A DNA stretch of 64,000 nucleotides from Methylosarcina fibrata AML-C10 (GCF_000372865.1 NZ_KB889965.1:1509902-1573901); one strand, 5' to 3'; counted from the stretch's first letter, positions 35,146 to 44,890 are shown. Notes: generated by a model from the letters alone, not told the origin. Numbers and translations are program-made.

Positions 35146-35729
35146 CAAAAAAAGCTCTCTTCAACAGTGATGACGTCGCCCGGGGCAATAGGCGTATCCA
35201 ATTCTACATCCTGAGGAGTGTGCGAAGCGTCTTTATCGGCTACCACAGTAATACTGGTCCTCGAAGCACGCTCAGTAAACCCGCCCGCTATCGAGACGGC
35301 TTTATGGACCGTCAATCCGGGCTCATAATGATAGGCGCCCGGCTTTTCGACTTCCCCGCTTACGTAATAGTCTCTGTATTCCGTTACGTTGATGGTTACC
35401 TTGGGATCTGTCAGATAGCGTCCTTTAAGACTATCGGTGATAAATTCGGTCAACTCCCCGATGGTCAGACCCGAGGCCTTGATTTCGCCCAGAAGCGGAT
35501 AGGTGATGGTGCCGGCATCGGTCAATTCGGTCTCGAGCCCCAATTCTTCTTCTCCATACACGTGGATTTTTACTTTATCTCCGACACCTAATTGATAATT
35601 GGAAAAACTGCTGTTAACGGAATGTTCATTTTGTTGATTCGCGAAGAGCGGCGGGGTTGACCCCAGCAAGCACAAAACGATCAGCATACAATTCGACTTA
35701 TTTTTCATCAAAAAACCATTTTTAAACAT
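35145..35729 (-). CDS. Wza-like polysaccharide export protein
   Basis: Periplasmic/outer-membrane export channel subunit, 194 aa. After a signal peptide ([16 protein letters not shown]), the Poly_export domain starts at [20 protein letters not shown] and reaches [17 protein letters not shown]. An SLBB domain follows ([20 protein letters not shown]). It is shorter than E. coli Wza and has no lipobox cysteine visible, like the small exporters found with separate outer-membrane barrels. It is the first gene of the wza-wzc-cpsB operon. An internal ATG at 35708 is an alternative start. Confidence 0.9.
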   Translation of the reverse strand: MFKNGFLMKNKSNCMLIVLCLLGSTPPLFANQQNEHSVNSSFSNYQLGVGDKVKIHVYGEEELGLETELTDAGTITYPLLGEIKASGLTIGELTEFITDSLKGRYLTDPKVTINVTEYRDYYVSGEVEKPGAYHYEPGLTVHKAVSIAGGFTERASRTSITVVADKDASHTPQDVELDTPIAPGDVITVEESFF

Positions 35730-36205
35730 CGTGAAGCTCTATCAACTATTGTAATTACGCAACAGCGCAGCAATAACGGTGGAAATACGCTTCCACGTAA
35801 CAATTCTTATCGTTTCGTGGTCCCCAACCTATGAATCTTACCGTCCATTTTCGACTGGAGAAGATTGCAGATGAGAATAAATCAAAAATTTAAAATCCGA
35901 ATCTTGCCCTTTCCGAAGCTCATCATGACCATTCTTTAAGACTCGGAAAGACACACTAGCAGTGTAGTTGGACTACCTGCTTTTGCAAGCCGATCAATCA
36001 GCGGTTTTTTTCAGATTCGGCAGGAATTGCCGGAATCCCGATGTCATGATGACACTCCGAAGAGATTTGGGATGTTTCAGGAAAAGCTATCTGCTCTTTT
36101 TTCGAGAGTTTTACCACCCTTCCGGCAATTCCGTTGCGCTCTTTGAGTATGCCGGAATGACGGCTTTTTATTTTCCATATAGCGCGACCGCTCCGTCTTT
36201 CGGAT
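35730..36205. other. Promoter region of the wza operon plus a spaced inverted repeat
   Basis: No credible gene. GGAATTGCCGGAA (36024-36036) and TTCCGGCAATTCC (about 36119-36131) form an inverted repeat with about 85 bp between, a degenerate repetitive element. The wza promoter should lie within 35730-35960; I see no clear sigma-70 hexamers. Confidence 0.4.
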
Positions 36206-37447
36206 CTAATCGGCTGCAACTGCTTGCGGAGTAGCCGTTATATAGAACATAAAAATATTCAGGGTGCTGTTGGCGTCGTTCGTATCGTATTGAAAATCCG
36301 AATACGAATATTTCATCCCCAAATTAAGCCAGGGTTTCATCTCGTATTTTGCGTCCAGACTGAACGATACGCCATTCGACTTTTGCGCACTGCCCTGATT
36401 CTTCGCTTCCTGGTAGGATCCGTTCAATTGAGTGGTTACGCGCCATGGCCATTCATGTTTCCAGCCAGCTCTGTAAACCTGAACCTGTCTTAAATATCCG
36501 GCGCCTATCGAGGGCTGTATATCTCTCAGCATACCGAAATTAAACGTGGAGTAAGTCATAGGCGACCATAAAATTTTTCCGTCCCAGGTAAGCGCGTTGG
36601 TCCCTTCCAAATTGGAATCGGTGAATTCCTGCTGCTGGTAGCCGGCACGAAATATGCCTTTCGTTTTTGACGACTGATCCCAGGTCATGCCCAGCAAATA
36701 TCGGCGTGTTACATAATCCACTCCGAAAAACTGCGACGAATTCGTTTGAGTATTGTCCGGCTGATTCATATACTCAATCACGCTGGTTTCCACTTCGGAA
36801 GTCAAATAAGTTTTAGGCATTACCCGGAAATAAAAACCGGGCGTTATTTCAAACCGCGTCCTGTCCCATTGGGCCGTTCTTTCCGGATGATTATCGAACT
36901 CCAGTTGCGACCAGCCGAATTGCAAGCCCAGATTTCCTTTCGCATCGACTCTTCCATAGCGGTACTTCATTTCGGCAGTGTATTCATGAAACTGATCCGG
37001 CTCCTTGAGATCGGTCGCCAGATCGCCCTGGCTGAAAAGCGTCCCCCGCATGTAATGCCCATAAGTAACGCCGGCATTAAAATCAAACCGGTTTCGGCGA
37101 GTCATTTCGACATGCGCGTTGGCATTCAGGAAATGGTCGTCGTAGTTATCCGCCGGGCTGGAATGGTATTGTGAATGGAGGATGGAATAACCCACGGCGT
37201 ACCGATCCAGTTTGCGCCGTAACGCCAATTCGCCCCCGCCCTGTATTTGCGTGACAAACGACGATTTCCGGTTATTATCGTTATGAAAGATATTGTCGTT
37301 ATAGCTCTCTTTAAAACCGAGATAAGGCACCAGATCGAAAGGCCCGATCGGTATCATGCCTGGATAAGTCTCTTTGTCTCTGGCCTGGACATTTAAAGCT
37401 TGCACGAAGGCAAACAACATCAACACAACCTTAATTTTCGGTTTCAC
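36206..37447 (-). CDS. Outer-membrane beta-barrel protein of the EPS locus
   Basis: A protein of about 413 aa, starting at GTG 37447 (VKPKIKVVLMLFAFVQ) with a signal peptide ending near VQA. The rest alternates short amphipathic strands rich in Tyr, Trp and Phe (FDFNAGVTYGHYM, GNLGLQFGWSQLEF, GVDYVTRRYLLGMTW, WLNLGMKYSYSDFQYD), typical of the exopolysaccharide-associated barrels. It ends with a hydrophobic strand. It probably forms the outer-membrane exit with the small Wza-like protein. Its start overlaps the end of the upstream Wzy-like gene by 17 bp. Confidence 0.8.
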   Translation of the reverse strand: MKPKIKVVLMLFAFVQALNVQARDKETYPGMIPIGPFDLVPYLGFKESYNDNIFHNDNNRKSSFVTQIQGGGELALRRKLDRYAVGYSILHSQYHSSPADNYDDHFLNANAHVEMTRRNRFDFNAGVTYGHYMRGTLFSQGDLATDLKEPDQFHEYTAEMKYRYGRVDAKGNLGLQFGWSQLEFDNHPERTAQWDRTRFEITPGFYFRVMPKTYLTSEVETSVIEYMNQPDNTQTNSSQFFGVDYVTRRYLLGMTWDQSSKTKGIFRAGYQQQEFTDSNLEGTNALTWDGKILWSPMTYSTFNFGMLRDIQPSIGAGYLRQVQVYRAGWKHEWPWRVTTQLNGSYQEAKNQGSAQKSNGVSFSLDAKYEMKPWLNLGMKYSYSDFQYDTNDANSTLNIFMFYITATPQAVAAD

Positions 37448-38861
37448 TGCGGTATTCCGCCCGATGGTGATCAACAGATAAAGCGATAGTCGGAATCGCC
37501 AGCATTGCAATAAACAGCATGGCATTGGCCGGTATCTGCAAATTAAAATCGACGGAAGAATGAATCAATATACTCAACGTGCCCATAAAACCGGCGAACC
37601 CCATGCCGCGCACGAAACTGCTGCGGCGATACCGTATGGCTTTTACCGCCTGCCACAGACCGATCAACACCACAACGGCCAGACAGGCAAAGCCGATCAT
37701 CCCCGAATCGCTTAGAATTTCGAGATAGTCGTTGTGAGCGTGATCATAACCGCCGAAATTGCCGTTCAGATAGCCGGGAAATACAGAGATAAAAGTTCCG
37801 GCACCGCTCCCCATCCAACTGAAATCGGCAATCATCGGCAGAATATACTGCACGATTTCATCGCGCGATTCGGATACTAAAGCCGTCTGTTCGATACGGT
37901 TGACTACCTTTTCCAGCCCAAACCAGCTCCCTAACAACAACACATCGACGGCAACGATGCTCATCAGCAGGAAATACACACGCGGTTTACGAAACGACCG
38001 GGAAGAAGCGATCGCAATCAGGCCGGTAACCAACAGGCTATTGAAAAACGCGGCATTGCCCATTCGTGAATGGCTCAGGATCAACCCGGTGACCATAATA
38101 ATCAGCATCAAACGCAATACCGCCTTGCCGCTCAGCAAAAGCTCCAATGCACTGCGCAGCCTCGAACGCCAAAGGCGGCCTGCTTCGGCTTTACGGTTAT
38201 TCCGATCCACCATCAGCAAGCCCATGCCGATGGCCAGAGCCATTTCCAGATAACCGGCAAAGTGGTTGCGATTAACAAAAGTACCGGTGGCGTTTCCCAA
38301 ATAAGCGGTTTTTTTCATACCGATCAGATATTCGATCCCCGATAACGTCATAAAGCTGCCGTAAACCGCCTGAAACACTCCCGACACGACAATAACGTAG
38401 CACAACGTGCGCAATCGGCTGCGAGTGTTGCAAACCAATAGCAGTAATAAATAAAGTGAAAAATACGCCGCGCTACGCAATGCCAGTTCGCGGGTAACGC
38501 TTGAGTCGACCGACAAAGGAATTGCTTCCGGCCTTTCCTGTGGAGAAACAGCGAAAGCCGCCTTGCTGTAAAACGTTGCAGTCGGCACAGGCAAGGCTTC
38601 AACCCAAGCAGAAGGGAATGAACAAGATTGCAAGAAAACCCAAATCAGGCCGCCGAAAAAAAATCCTCCGGCCATTCTGACAAGTCCCGAATACAAGGAA
38701 CGGGGAACTTGCGCATTTCCTTTCAGGTACATTACCAACCAGGCCGCCACCATCAGAAAACACAGGCCGGACATCATCAGCCATGCCCAGGGGCGATTCG
38801 TCCCGATAGGCAAAGGGGAAAGCGCAAACACACAAAATAAAACAGTGGCAAGGACGCGCAC
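37431..38861 (-). CDS. Wzy/O-antigen-ligase-like polymerase 1
   Basis: Integral membrane protein of 476 aa with about twelve hydrophobic helices. The large loop has the Wzy_C signature: GNATGTFVNRNHFAGYLEMA, then MGSGAGTFISVFPGYLN and YDHAHNDYLEILSDSGMIG. Such proteins polymerise repeat units or ligate chains at the periplasmic face. GTG start with AAAGGAA upstream. It is co-transcribed with the outer-membrane barrel. A second Wzy-like gene is present at 47.4 kb, so the roles may be divided between polymerase and ligase. Confidence 0.85.
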   Translation of the reverse strand: MRVLATVLFCVFALSPLPIGTNRPWAWLMMSGLCFLMVAAWLVMYLKGNAQVPRSLYSGLVRMAGGFFFGGLIWVFLQSCSFPSAWVEALPVPTATFYSKAAFAVSPQERPEAIPLSVDSSVTRELALRSAAYFSLYLLLLLVCNTRSRLRTLCYVIVVSGVFQAVYGSFMTLSGIEYLIGMKKTAYLGNATGTFVNRNHFAGYLEMALAIGMGLLMVDRNNRKAEAGRLWRSRLRSALELLLSGKAVLRLMLIIMVTGLILSHSRMGNAAFFNSLLVTGLIAIASSRSFRKPRVYFLLMSIVAVDVLLLGSWFGLEKVVNRIEQTALVSESRDEIVQYILPMIADFSWMGSGAGTFISVFPGYLNGNFGGYDHAHNDYLEILSDSGMIGFACLAVVVLIGLWQAVKAIRYRRSSFVRGMGFAGFMGTLSILIHSSVDFNLQIPANAMLFIAMLAIPTIALSVDHHRAEYRSETEN

Positions 38862-39190
38862 TTTAAATTCCTTTAAAAACCCAGAAGAAAAAACAAGTAT
38901 TACTTTAGCAAAAAATAAATATTCTTCTGAAAAATCTCAAAAATATCCTTTTATTACAGGAAAATTTTAAAGTAATACAATAAATAATAATCCAACCTCC
39001 AGATTTTTCCTGGAGAGGCTAAAAAAGGGGGAAATGAAATAAGTATGAAACTTATGCTCGAAGAGAGCCTGAGGCAAGTATCAGCAAAATTGCTAAATGA
39101 TTATTTAAAAAGATAAATAATCTCCATCCGCAGAGGAATGGAGATTATAAAAAATTAAGCTTCCACCTAATCTATAGCTGTAGTTTCCCA
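38862..39190. terminator. AT-rich intergenic region with terminator at 39117-39148
   Basis: ATAATCTCCAT (39117-39127) pairs perfectly with ATGGAGATTAT (39138-39148). On the minus strand it is followed by a T-rich run, so it should terminate the peptide gene starting at 39439. A weaker hairpin CTCCAG/CTGGAG lies at 38998-39015. The remainder is AT-rich and contains the promoter of the minus-strand Wzy-like gene. Confidence 0.6.
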
Positions 39191-39439
39191 TTAATGGGGA
39201 GAAGGACCACAGTTTCTCCTGCACACGGGCGGCCGATGAAATGGCGGCCGATGAAATGGCGGCCGATGAAGCGGTCTTCTCAACTTTAGATTCACAGAAG
39301 TATCGGGCAAATCAACAAGCGCCGATTTTGCCGAAGCATCCGAGGAATCTGCCGTTGCCGATTTCGCCCACACATTCGAGGAACCAACAAATGCAGCCAG
39401 CAAAATAAAATGGAGCAGTGGTTTCCAATGTTTTTTCAT
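39191..39439 (-). CDS. Secreted proline/histidine/arginine-rich repeat peptide
   Basis: An 82-aa precursor with a clear signal peptide (HWKPLLHFILLAAFVGSS, cleavage after VWA), a Ser/Ala/Asp-rich spacer and a basic tail with two copies of FHRPP inside HRPPFHRPPFHRPP, followed by VCRRNCGPSPH. In DNA the repeat is a 15-bp unit three times (39231-39275). AAAGGAGTTCC precedes the ATG, and a perfect terminator follows at 39117-39148. No family is recognised. It may be a structural or cell-surface peptide of the EPS locus or an antimicrobial-like peptide; both are speculation. Confidence 0.65.
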   Translation of the reverse strand: MKKHWKPLLHFILLAAFVGSSNVWAKSATADSSDASAKSALVDLPDTSVNLKLRRPLHRPPFHRPPFHRPPVCRRNCGPSPH

Positions 39440-39806
39440 TTTGGAACTCCTTTAAATTGTTTGTAATGTAAATACTGGATAAATTCTTTCATTCTTTAAT
39501 ACCTTTAACTCCCATGCTAAATTTAGTTCAACATGGTCAAATTGCAACATCAACCAATCATTGATTCTAGAAAATGATTGCTGCAAAACTCTAAAAAGCG
39601 CAGCCCCGAAAAATTGCACCTTAGCCTGCAAGATAAGACAATTCAATAGAATGAGCTGATTGATATCAGATCACAGTTAAATGCCCGTGACCGATGTAAA
39701 TTACCATGATGCGATCTTCGTTTTCCTAACTATTCTTCAAATATTAGACAAAAATCACAAAAATTCTAAACTTGTAGAAATCCTCATTGCCATTCACTTT
39801 CTAGAA
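39440..39806. other. AT-rich intergenic region, no gene recognised
   Basis: Divergent promoter region between the repeat peptide gene and the VpsP-like gene. Short open frames exist on both strands, but none has a ribosome-binding site or recognisable sequence. A small inverted repeat AATCATT/AATGATT lies near 39558-39580. Confidence 0.35.
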
Positions 39807-40544
39807 ATGATAAAAGCATCACATAAATTTTCATGGCCGGCGGTAAGACGATACTTGCTGGTAACGCTTGCGCTCCTTCTGATAGGACTAGCTTATCTCA
39901 GTTTCCGCTGGGCGCTAGCGGATGTGTTAGCGCAGCAAGTCTGGCATCAACTGGACAAAAGTCAAATGCCCGGCCACGAGCTTGACGCCGCCCAGTGGCA
40001 GCAGACCCGGGACTGGCTTGAAGACTCGGTTCGGTTGCATCCGAATTATTCGGCAAACCTGGAACTGGCGGAAATTTTCTACCTCTCCGCAGGCAACCAG
40101 CCGGCCGGATTACAGGATGAACTTGGATGGCACGACAGCAACGAACTGGCCCTGAGTTACACTCGCCGAGCCCTGATGATCAAACCCACCTGGCCTTACC
40201 TGTGGAACGATCTGTTTCTGATTAAAGTCGCTCTTCGTCAATTCGACCGTGAGTTAACAAACGGCATCGAACGCGCCGTCACTCTGGGTCCATGGGAAAA
40301 ATCGGTGCAATACGATATCGCTTTGACCGGCCTCGACTATTGGGACAACCTAGAACCTGCTGCACATCAATGGGTAGCCATAGCGATGGATAAGGCCTTA
40401 GTCATGCAAAAAAATCCGCAGCCATTGGCAGACGACATACTTGTTCACCCCAACATCGGCAAGTTGTGCATGAGCGTCAATGAAATGCCTGAAAACAATC
40501 TCAAAATGCTTGCTCGTTATTGCAAACAACCGCAAGACGGTTAG
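39807..40544 (+). CDS. VpsP-like polysaccharide-associated membrane protein
   Basis: A protein of about 245 aa with one N-terminal hydrophobic helix (YLLVTLALLLIGLAYLSF) and a periplasmic helical domain with TPR-like pattern (DWLEDSVRLHPNYSANLELA, EIFYLSAGNQPAG, YTRRALMIKPTWPYLWNDLF). This layout resembles VpsP of Vibrio-type polysaccharide loci. I start it at ATG 39807; an upstream extension of 42 codons is less plausible. It is the first plus-strand gene of the locus and is not closely linked to a downstream partner. Confidence 0.55.
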   Translation: MIKASHKFSWPAVRRYLLVTLALLLIGLAYLSFRWALADVLAQQVWHQLDKSQMPGHELDAAQWQQTRDWLEDSVRLHPNYSANLELAEIFYLSAGNQPAGLQDELGWHDSNELALSYTRRALMIKPTWPYLWNDLFLIKVALRQFDRELTNGIERAVTLGPWEKSVQYDIALTGLDYWDNLEPAAHQWVAIAMDKALVMQKNPQPLADDILVHPNIGKLCMSVNEMPENNLKMLARYCKQPQDG

Positions 40545-40733
40545 AGTTGTATTTTAAAACCGAACCTCTAAAAAAATTCGTTTCAAGTTAAGACAGCTCC
40601 ACTCGATTTCTCCGATTCTATTCGCAAGATTGTGTATCATGTATTCTTGGCAATCAGGCATCCTTGGAGAAAGCGAGGGGCGGCAATCCAACGATGGCGC
40701 CCTTCCCTTTTATGTCCGATTAGGAGATAACTT

Positions 40734-41276
40734 ATGACCATACTCGATTGGGAAGATTTGCCCCGTTACACCTATGATGACTATGTGCAATGGGAAGGCC
40801 GTTGGGAACTGATCCACGGTTTGGCTTACGCCATGACACCTCCACCCAGCATCAGGCATCAGTCCATAAGCCAGCACATTGCCAGTCAACTGGAACGCGC
40901 TCTGGAAAACTGTCCGGAATGTCATGCCCTGCTCCCTGTGGACTGGAAAATCGACGAAGAAACTACGGTCCAGCCCGACAATCTGGTGATATGCGGGGAA
41001 GTGGAAAATTTGGCTTACCTGAGTAAGACCCCAACGCTCATTTTCGAAATAATTTCCAAGTCTACCGCACATAAAGACCGTACCACCAAATTCAAACTCT
41101 ATGAAAAAGAAGGCGTTCGCCATTATGTTATCGTCGATCCTTTCGAAAACATTGCCAAAATCTATCAATTGCAGGAGGACCGCTATAGCGAAGTACTGGA
41201 TGCCGGCAACGACACCGTGGAATTCGACCTAGGAAAATGCCGCCTTCTCTTCGAATTCGCTAAAATCTGGGTTTAA
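40734..41276 (+). CDS. Uma2 family (DUF820) restriction-endonuclease-fold protein
   Basis: A 180-aa protein of the PD-(D/E)XK-like Uma2 family: YTYDDYVQWEGRWELIHGLA, then QPDNLVICGEV, PTLIFEIISKSTAHKDRTTK and KLYEKEGVRHYVIVDP. The likely catalytic acidic residues are in QPDNLVI and FEIISKS. AGGAGATAAC precedes the ATG. Such genes are abundant in cyanobacteria and methanotrophs and behave as mobile single genes of unknown function. It appears inserted in the EPS locus as an independent unit. Confidence 0.85.
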   Translation: MTILDWEDLPRYTYDDYVQWEGRWELIHGLAYAMTPPPSIRHQSISQHIASQLERALENCPECHALLPVDWKIDEETTVQPDNLVICGEVENLAYLSKTPTLIFEIISKSTAHKDRTTKFKLYEKEGVRHYVIVDPFENIAKIYQLQEDRYSEVLDAGNDTVEFDLGKCRLLFEFAKIWV

Positions 41277-41420
41277 GAAATTACTCCAAAATAACTTCCG
41301 CTTATAGATCCAATCCTCCGGGCCGCGACCATTCGGTTATCCCCCTTCCCTATCGAGCCATGCATTCTTCTGATAAAATCCAGTCATTCATTATTAGCGC
41401 CATAACTTCATCACTACCTC

Positions 41421-41846
41421 ATGAGTATTGAGCCTAATTTTCACCAGCCAAACCCGAACCTCAAGCAAGCCATCCTGTCCGCTCTTGCCAAGCAAGAAGA
41501 TGTTCGGCTAGTCATCCTGTTCGGTTCCTTGGCGACAGATCGGGAACGCGCAGACAGCGATCTTGACTTGGCAGTGGATGCCGGCCATCGGCTCGACCCG
41601 GCCGAGAAAATAAAAATGATCGACGCGTTATCAATAGCCACCGGCCGTCCTATCGACCTGGTGGATCTTCAGTCTGTAGGCGAGCCGCTTTTGGGCCAGA
41701 TTCTTCGGCATGGAAAAAGGCTTATCGGCAGCGACACTCGCTACGCCGAACTGATCCGTAAACATCTTTTCGATCAAGCGGATTTTCTGCCTTATCGTAA
41801 CCGAATTCTTGCCGAAAGGAAGAAAGCATGGATCGGTAAGTCATAG
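41421..41846 (+). CDS. mntA: MntA-type nucleotidyltransferase antitoxin
   Basis: A minimal nucleotidyltransferase of 141 aa with the GS-x10-D-x-D signature (FGSLATDRERADSDLDLAVD). In type VII toxin-antitoxin systems MntA adenylylates the HepT toxin on a tyrosine and silences it. It ends in RKKAWIGKS. The natural hepT start (ATG 41828) lies inside its last codons, the usual overlap in this gene pair. Confidence 0.88.
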   Translation: MSIEPNFHQPNPNLKQAILSALAKQEDVRLVILFGSLATDRERADSDLDLAVDAGHRLDPAEKIKMIDALSIATGRPIDLVDLQSVGEPLLGQILRHGKRLIGSDTRYAELIRKHLFDQADFLPYRNRILAERKKAWIGKS

Positions 41847-42247
41847 AGCAGAAACTGGAATCCTTGCGTCGCTGCCTGATGCGTGCGGCGCAAAAATGTC
41901 CTACCGATCCGGAAACGCTGGAACGAGACCCCAATCTCCAGGACATCATGACGCTCAATCTAACGCGAGCCATACAACTATGCGTGGATATCGGCGATCA
42001 CCTGATAGCCGGAATGGAAGACGTGCCGCCACCGGAGACTATGGAAAAAACCTTCGACCTCTTGGCCGAAGCAGGCGTTATTTCGGAAGAATTGAAGTTC
42101 CGCCTCCAGAAAGCGGTCGGCTTTCGGAATATTGCAGTGCATAACTACGAGGCAATCGATTGGAATATCGTGCATGCCATCGCCAGCCGGCACCTTGACG
42201 ATTTTGCCGAATTCGCCAAAGTCGTCGTTGCCAATCTCGAGAATTAA
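41828..42247 (+). pseudogene. hepT: HepT-type (HEPN) toxin with a nonsense codon near the start
   Basis: HEPN ribonuclease of the MntA/HepT system. The body is intact, including the R-x4-H-x-Y active motif (VGFRNIAVHNYEA). The expected start ATG 41828 reads M-D-R and then TAA at 41837, followed in the same frame by VIEQKLESLRRCLMRA. A single base change (GAA to TAA) would explain it. Translation could still begin at TTG 41864 or ATG 41879, which would remove the first helix. Whether the toxin is made cannot be judged from sequence. I treat it as probably disabled. Confidence 0.7.
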
Positions 42248-42783
42248 ACATTTTCCAGGACTTGCCGAGGTTGTTATATTTTACCTTCCATTGTTTTTTT
42301 TAGAGGTTCCCATATGCAAATTAGAAAAATTGGACCTAATTCAAATTTAAATCTGAACTCTCTGCTATATTTATAAACAGATTCGATAATAGGATTGTAA
42401 GGAGAAGCCTCTTAAAATCTAGCGATTGTCCCTTCAATAAACAAGGCGACTCAAATTTCGACCGATACTCTTAATCATATAAGAATCGGCCATCTCTTAA
42501 AGCCCCTCAAGCTGCTTGTTGTCTAACATTGGCACATCTTTATGTGGCGCAAGTTAGCGATTGGATATCGAAAAAGACGATTTATCTGACACTAATGTAG
42601 AACAGTAATGAGTAAATATGCATAGCCGTTTTTAAAACTTTTAGCGACAAAGCTAAAGCTCGTTGAATGGTGGATCGGAGCGGGGTTGTGAGTCGGTTTT
42701 AAAATCAGTTAAGCGCTTTTACTTAAAAGTAAGTATTGCCAAACAGATTTCAAAATAACAACATTGAAAACCCTTAGCAGATT
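42248..42783. other. Intergenic region, no gene recognised
   Basis: A 536-bp stretch of AT-rich sequence between hepT and the GT26 gene. I see no open frame with a ribosome-binding site and no clear repeat. It probably carries the promoter and leader of the glycosyltransferase operon that starts at 42784. Confidence 0.4.
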
Positions 42784-43581
42784 ATGGTCGAAGAAACTAC
42801 CTCATTAAATTTCAGACACGTACATATTGCCGGCTGGCCCATAGTACGACTTAACCGTGAAAATTTTGCCAAACTAATGGTCGCCGACTTTTTCGCAGTC
42901 AACAAATCCTCTATTAAACCGCCACCTAAATTGGTTTTCGACGCCAACGGACAGGGGCTTTCTATGGCTCAAACCGATAAAAAATACATGGCATCACTGC
43001 AAGAAGCGGATTATATCCATACGGACGGCCAGCCTTTGGTTTTTGCATCCCGGTATTTAACATCGACTCCTTTGCCCGAGCGGATTGCGACAACTGATTT
43101 TTTTCACGATGCGGCATCAGTCGCCCAAGAAAAAGCCATCAAGTTTTTTATACTAGGAGCATCTGAAGAAATAAATCGTCTGGCTTGTGAAAATATTCTA
43201 AAACTATACCCCAACCTACAAATCGTAGGCCGACGAAACGGCTATTTCAATGAGGCGGACGAAGAAGCCATATGCAAAGAGATTGTTGAATCTGGAGCCG
43301 ATGTGCTTTGGGTCGGTATGGGCAAACCTCGCGAGCAATTGTTCTGTGTCCGTAATCGTGAGCGGCTTCGGGGATTGACCTGGCTCAAAACCTGTGGAGG
43401 CTTATTTGATTTTCTTGCTGGCCGCAACAAACGCGCCCCACAGTGGATGCAGAATATCGGATTGGAATGGCTGCACCGAATGCTGCTCGATCCGCGCAGA
43501 TTTTTCTGGCGCTATTTGACAACCAATTTTCATGCCGTATATCTGCTTTTGGCTCATCGAAATAAACGGCATGCCAACTAG
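42784..43581 (+). CDS. WecG/TagA/CpsF-family glycosyltransferase (GT26)
   Basis: A 265-aa transferase that adds a sugar to a polyprenyl-linked intermediate at the cytoplasmic membrane. Family motifs are FDANGQGLSMAQ, ADYIHTDGQPLVFASRYL, IVGRRNGYF, ADVLWVGMGKPREQLF and LKTCGGLFDFLAGRNKRAPQ. The C-terminus (EWLHRMLLDPRRFFWRYL) is the usual membrane-association helix. It is the first gene of the plus-strand biosynthetic run. Confidence 0.9.
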   Translation: MVEETTSLNFRHVHIAGWPIVRLNRENFAKLMVADFFAVNKSSIKPPPKLVFDANGQGLSMAQTDKKYMASLQEADYIHTDGQPLVFASRYLTSTPLPERIATTDFFHDAASVAQEKAIKFFILGASEEINRLACENILKLYPNLQIVGRRNGYFNEADEEAICKEIVESGADVLWVGMGKPREQLFCVRNRERLRGLTWLKTCGGLFDFLAGRNKRAPQWMQNIGLEWLHRMLLDPRRFFWRYLTTNFHAVYLLLAHRNKRHAN

Positions 43582-43624
43582 AGTTAAGAAAAATAAAACA
43601 ATTTAGCTAAAACAAGGACTATTA

Positions 43625-44890
43625 GTGTTTAGGCGTTTCATCCTTGCGATCGGCGGTTCCGCAGGCGTCGCGTTATCCGGTTTTATTTTATCGGTATTAT
43701 TGCTGCGAACCGTTACTCCTGCCCAATTTGGCGTATACGGCTTTATGCAAGTCGTTGTCGCGCTGGGGTATGGCGTATCCAATGCCTTGTTTGGCTCGCC
43801 TTTAACTGTCGCATTAAACCGTACTGAACCCCCCAAATCGGATACGGCCGAAAGCTACTTTAAAGCAAGCTTTCTTATCAGCCTTATAACTTCGCTATTG
43901 CTTGCCCCGCTCACGATCGGTTTTGGCGAATTACCCGAAACCGGAGCCGCTTTTTCTGTTTCGGCCATGCTGATGTGGACACGCTGGTTTGGCCGATCTT
44001 ATGCCAATGCTGTTCATCAGCACAAGAGGGTTGCAGTATCGGATGCCTGTTATACGGTCATTACCTTAATTGGTGCAGCCTTTATTTTTGTACTGAATGA
44101 AGTATCCATTAAAAATGTAGTGAGTTTGCAATCGCTGGGGGCCGGATTAGGGGTGCTGGCATTGGGATTCAAGCCCTTGGCAGTTCAGCTCCGCGGTATT
44201 TGGAATGGCCCTGCCGCTCCGTTTCGCCAAGGGTTCAAAGAGCAAGGCAGACACGCTTTACTAGGAGTAATCACTACTGAAGCTACCGCCAACGTTCACT
44301 CGTATCTGGTTACGCTAATGCTCGGCCCTGCCGCCTTCGCACCATTAGCCGCTTCGGTTTTGCTATTCAGACCGGTTCCGCTCGCGATCCTCTCGCTTAC
44401 GCAATTGGAGCGCCCCCGTCTCGCCCAACTATTACGGGATACTCAAATGGAGGCCGCATGGCGCGCTATTCGTTTCTTTCGGGGAACCGTGCTCACATTT
44501 TGGATCTTTAATTTGGCGCTAATTTACTGGATAGTGACCCATTACCTGAATGTCGTTACGCGCGGCCATTACGATTCACAAATTATTATTCAGGCCACCT
44601 ATTTCTGGGCGGCCATCATGGGATTGCGCTGTCTGCGGGGACCGGAAAGCGCTTTATTGCAGGCCAATGGCGATTTCAAGCCACTGGCTCGCGTCACTGT
44701 AATCTCCAGTTTAGTAACGATACCTCTTGTAATAACTCTCATATATTATTTCGGTGCTATTTGGTCTCTTGCAGGGATTTGTATTGGTGAATTCATAGCC
44801 ACAACATTATGCACCCTCCTCGCAGGTAAAAAATTGCGGGTATTAAAGATTAAAAACGCATCAGAAACAAAATTAATGAAAGGAACGTAA
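43625..44890 (+). CDS. Wzx-like polysaccharide flippase
   Basis: Integral membrane protein of 421 aa with about twelve hydrophobic helices (AIGGSAGVALSGFILSVLLL at the start). It is a member of the MATE/oligosaccharide-flippase superfamily that moves lipid-linked repeat units across the inner membrane. GTG start; AAGGAC is upstream. Its stop overlaps the next start (TAATG). Confidence 0.85.
   Translation: MFRRFILAIGGSAGVALSGFILSVLLLRTVTPAQFGVYGFMQVVVALGYGVSNALFGSPLTVALNRTEPPKSDTAESYFKASFLISLITSLLLAPLTIGFGELPETGAAFSVSAMLMWTRWFGRSYANAVHQHKRVAVSDACYTVITLIGAAFIFVLNEVSIKNVVSLQSLGAGLGVLALGFKPLAVQLRGIWNGPAAPFRQGFKEQGRHALLGVITTEATANVHSYLVTLMLGPAAFAPLAASVLLFRPVPLAILSLTQLERPRLAQLLRDTQMEAAWRAIRFFRGTVLTFWIFNLALIYWIVTHYLNVVTRGHYDSQIIIQATYFWAAIMGLRCLRGPESALLQANGDFKPLARVTVISSLVTIPLVITLIYYFGAIWSLAGICIGEFIATTLCTLLAGKKLRVLKIKNASETKLMKGT

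Noticed and set aside
39191-39439. RiPP precursor
   Set aside because: It has a Sec-type signal peptide and repeat tail but no neighbouring modification enzyme or dedicated transporter.
42530-42560. Sigma-54 promoter (TTGGCAC) before the GT26 gene
   Set aside because: The TTGGCAC half is present, but no GC at the correct -12 distance; spacing does not fit.
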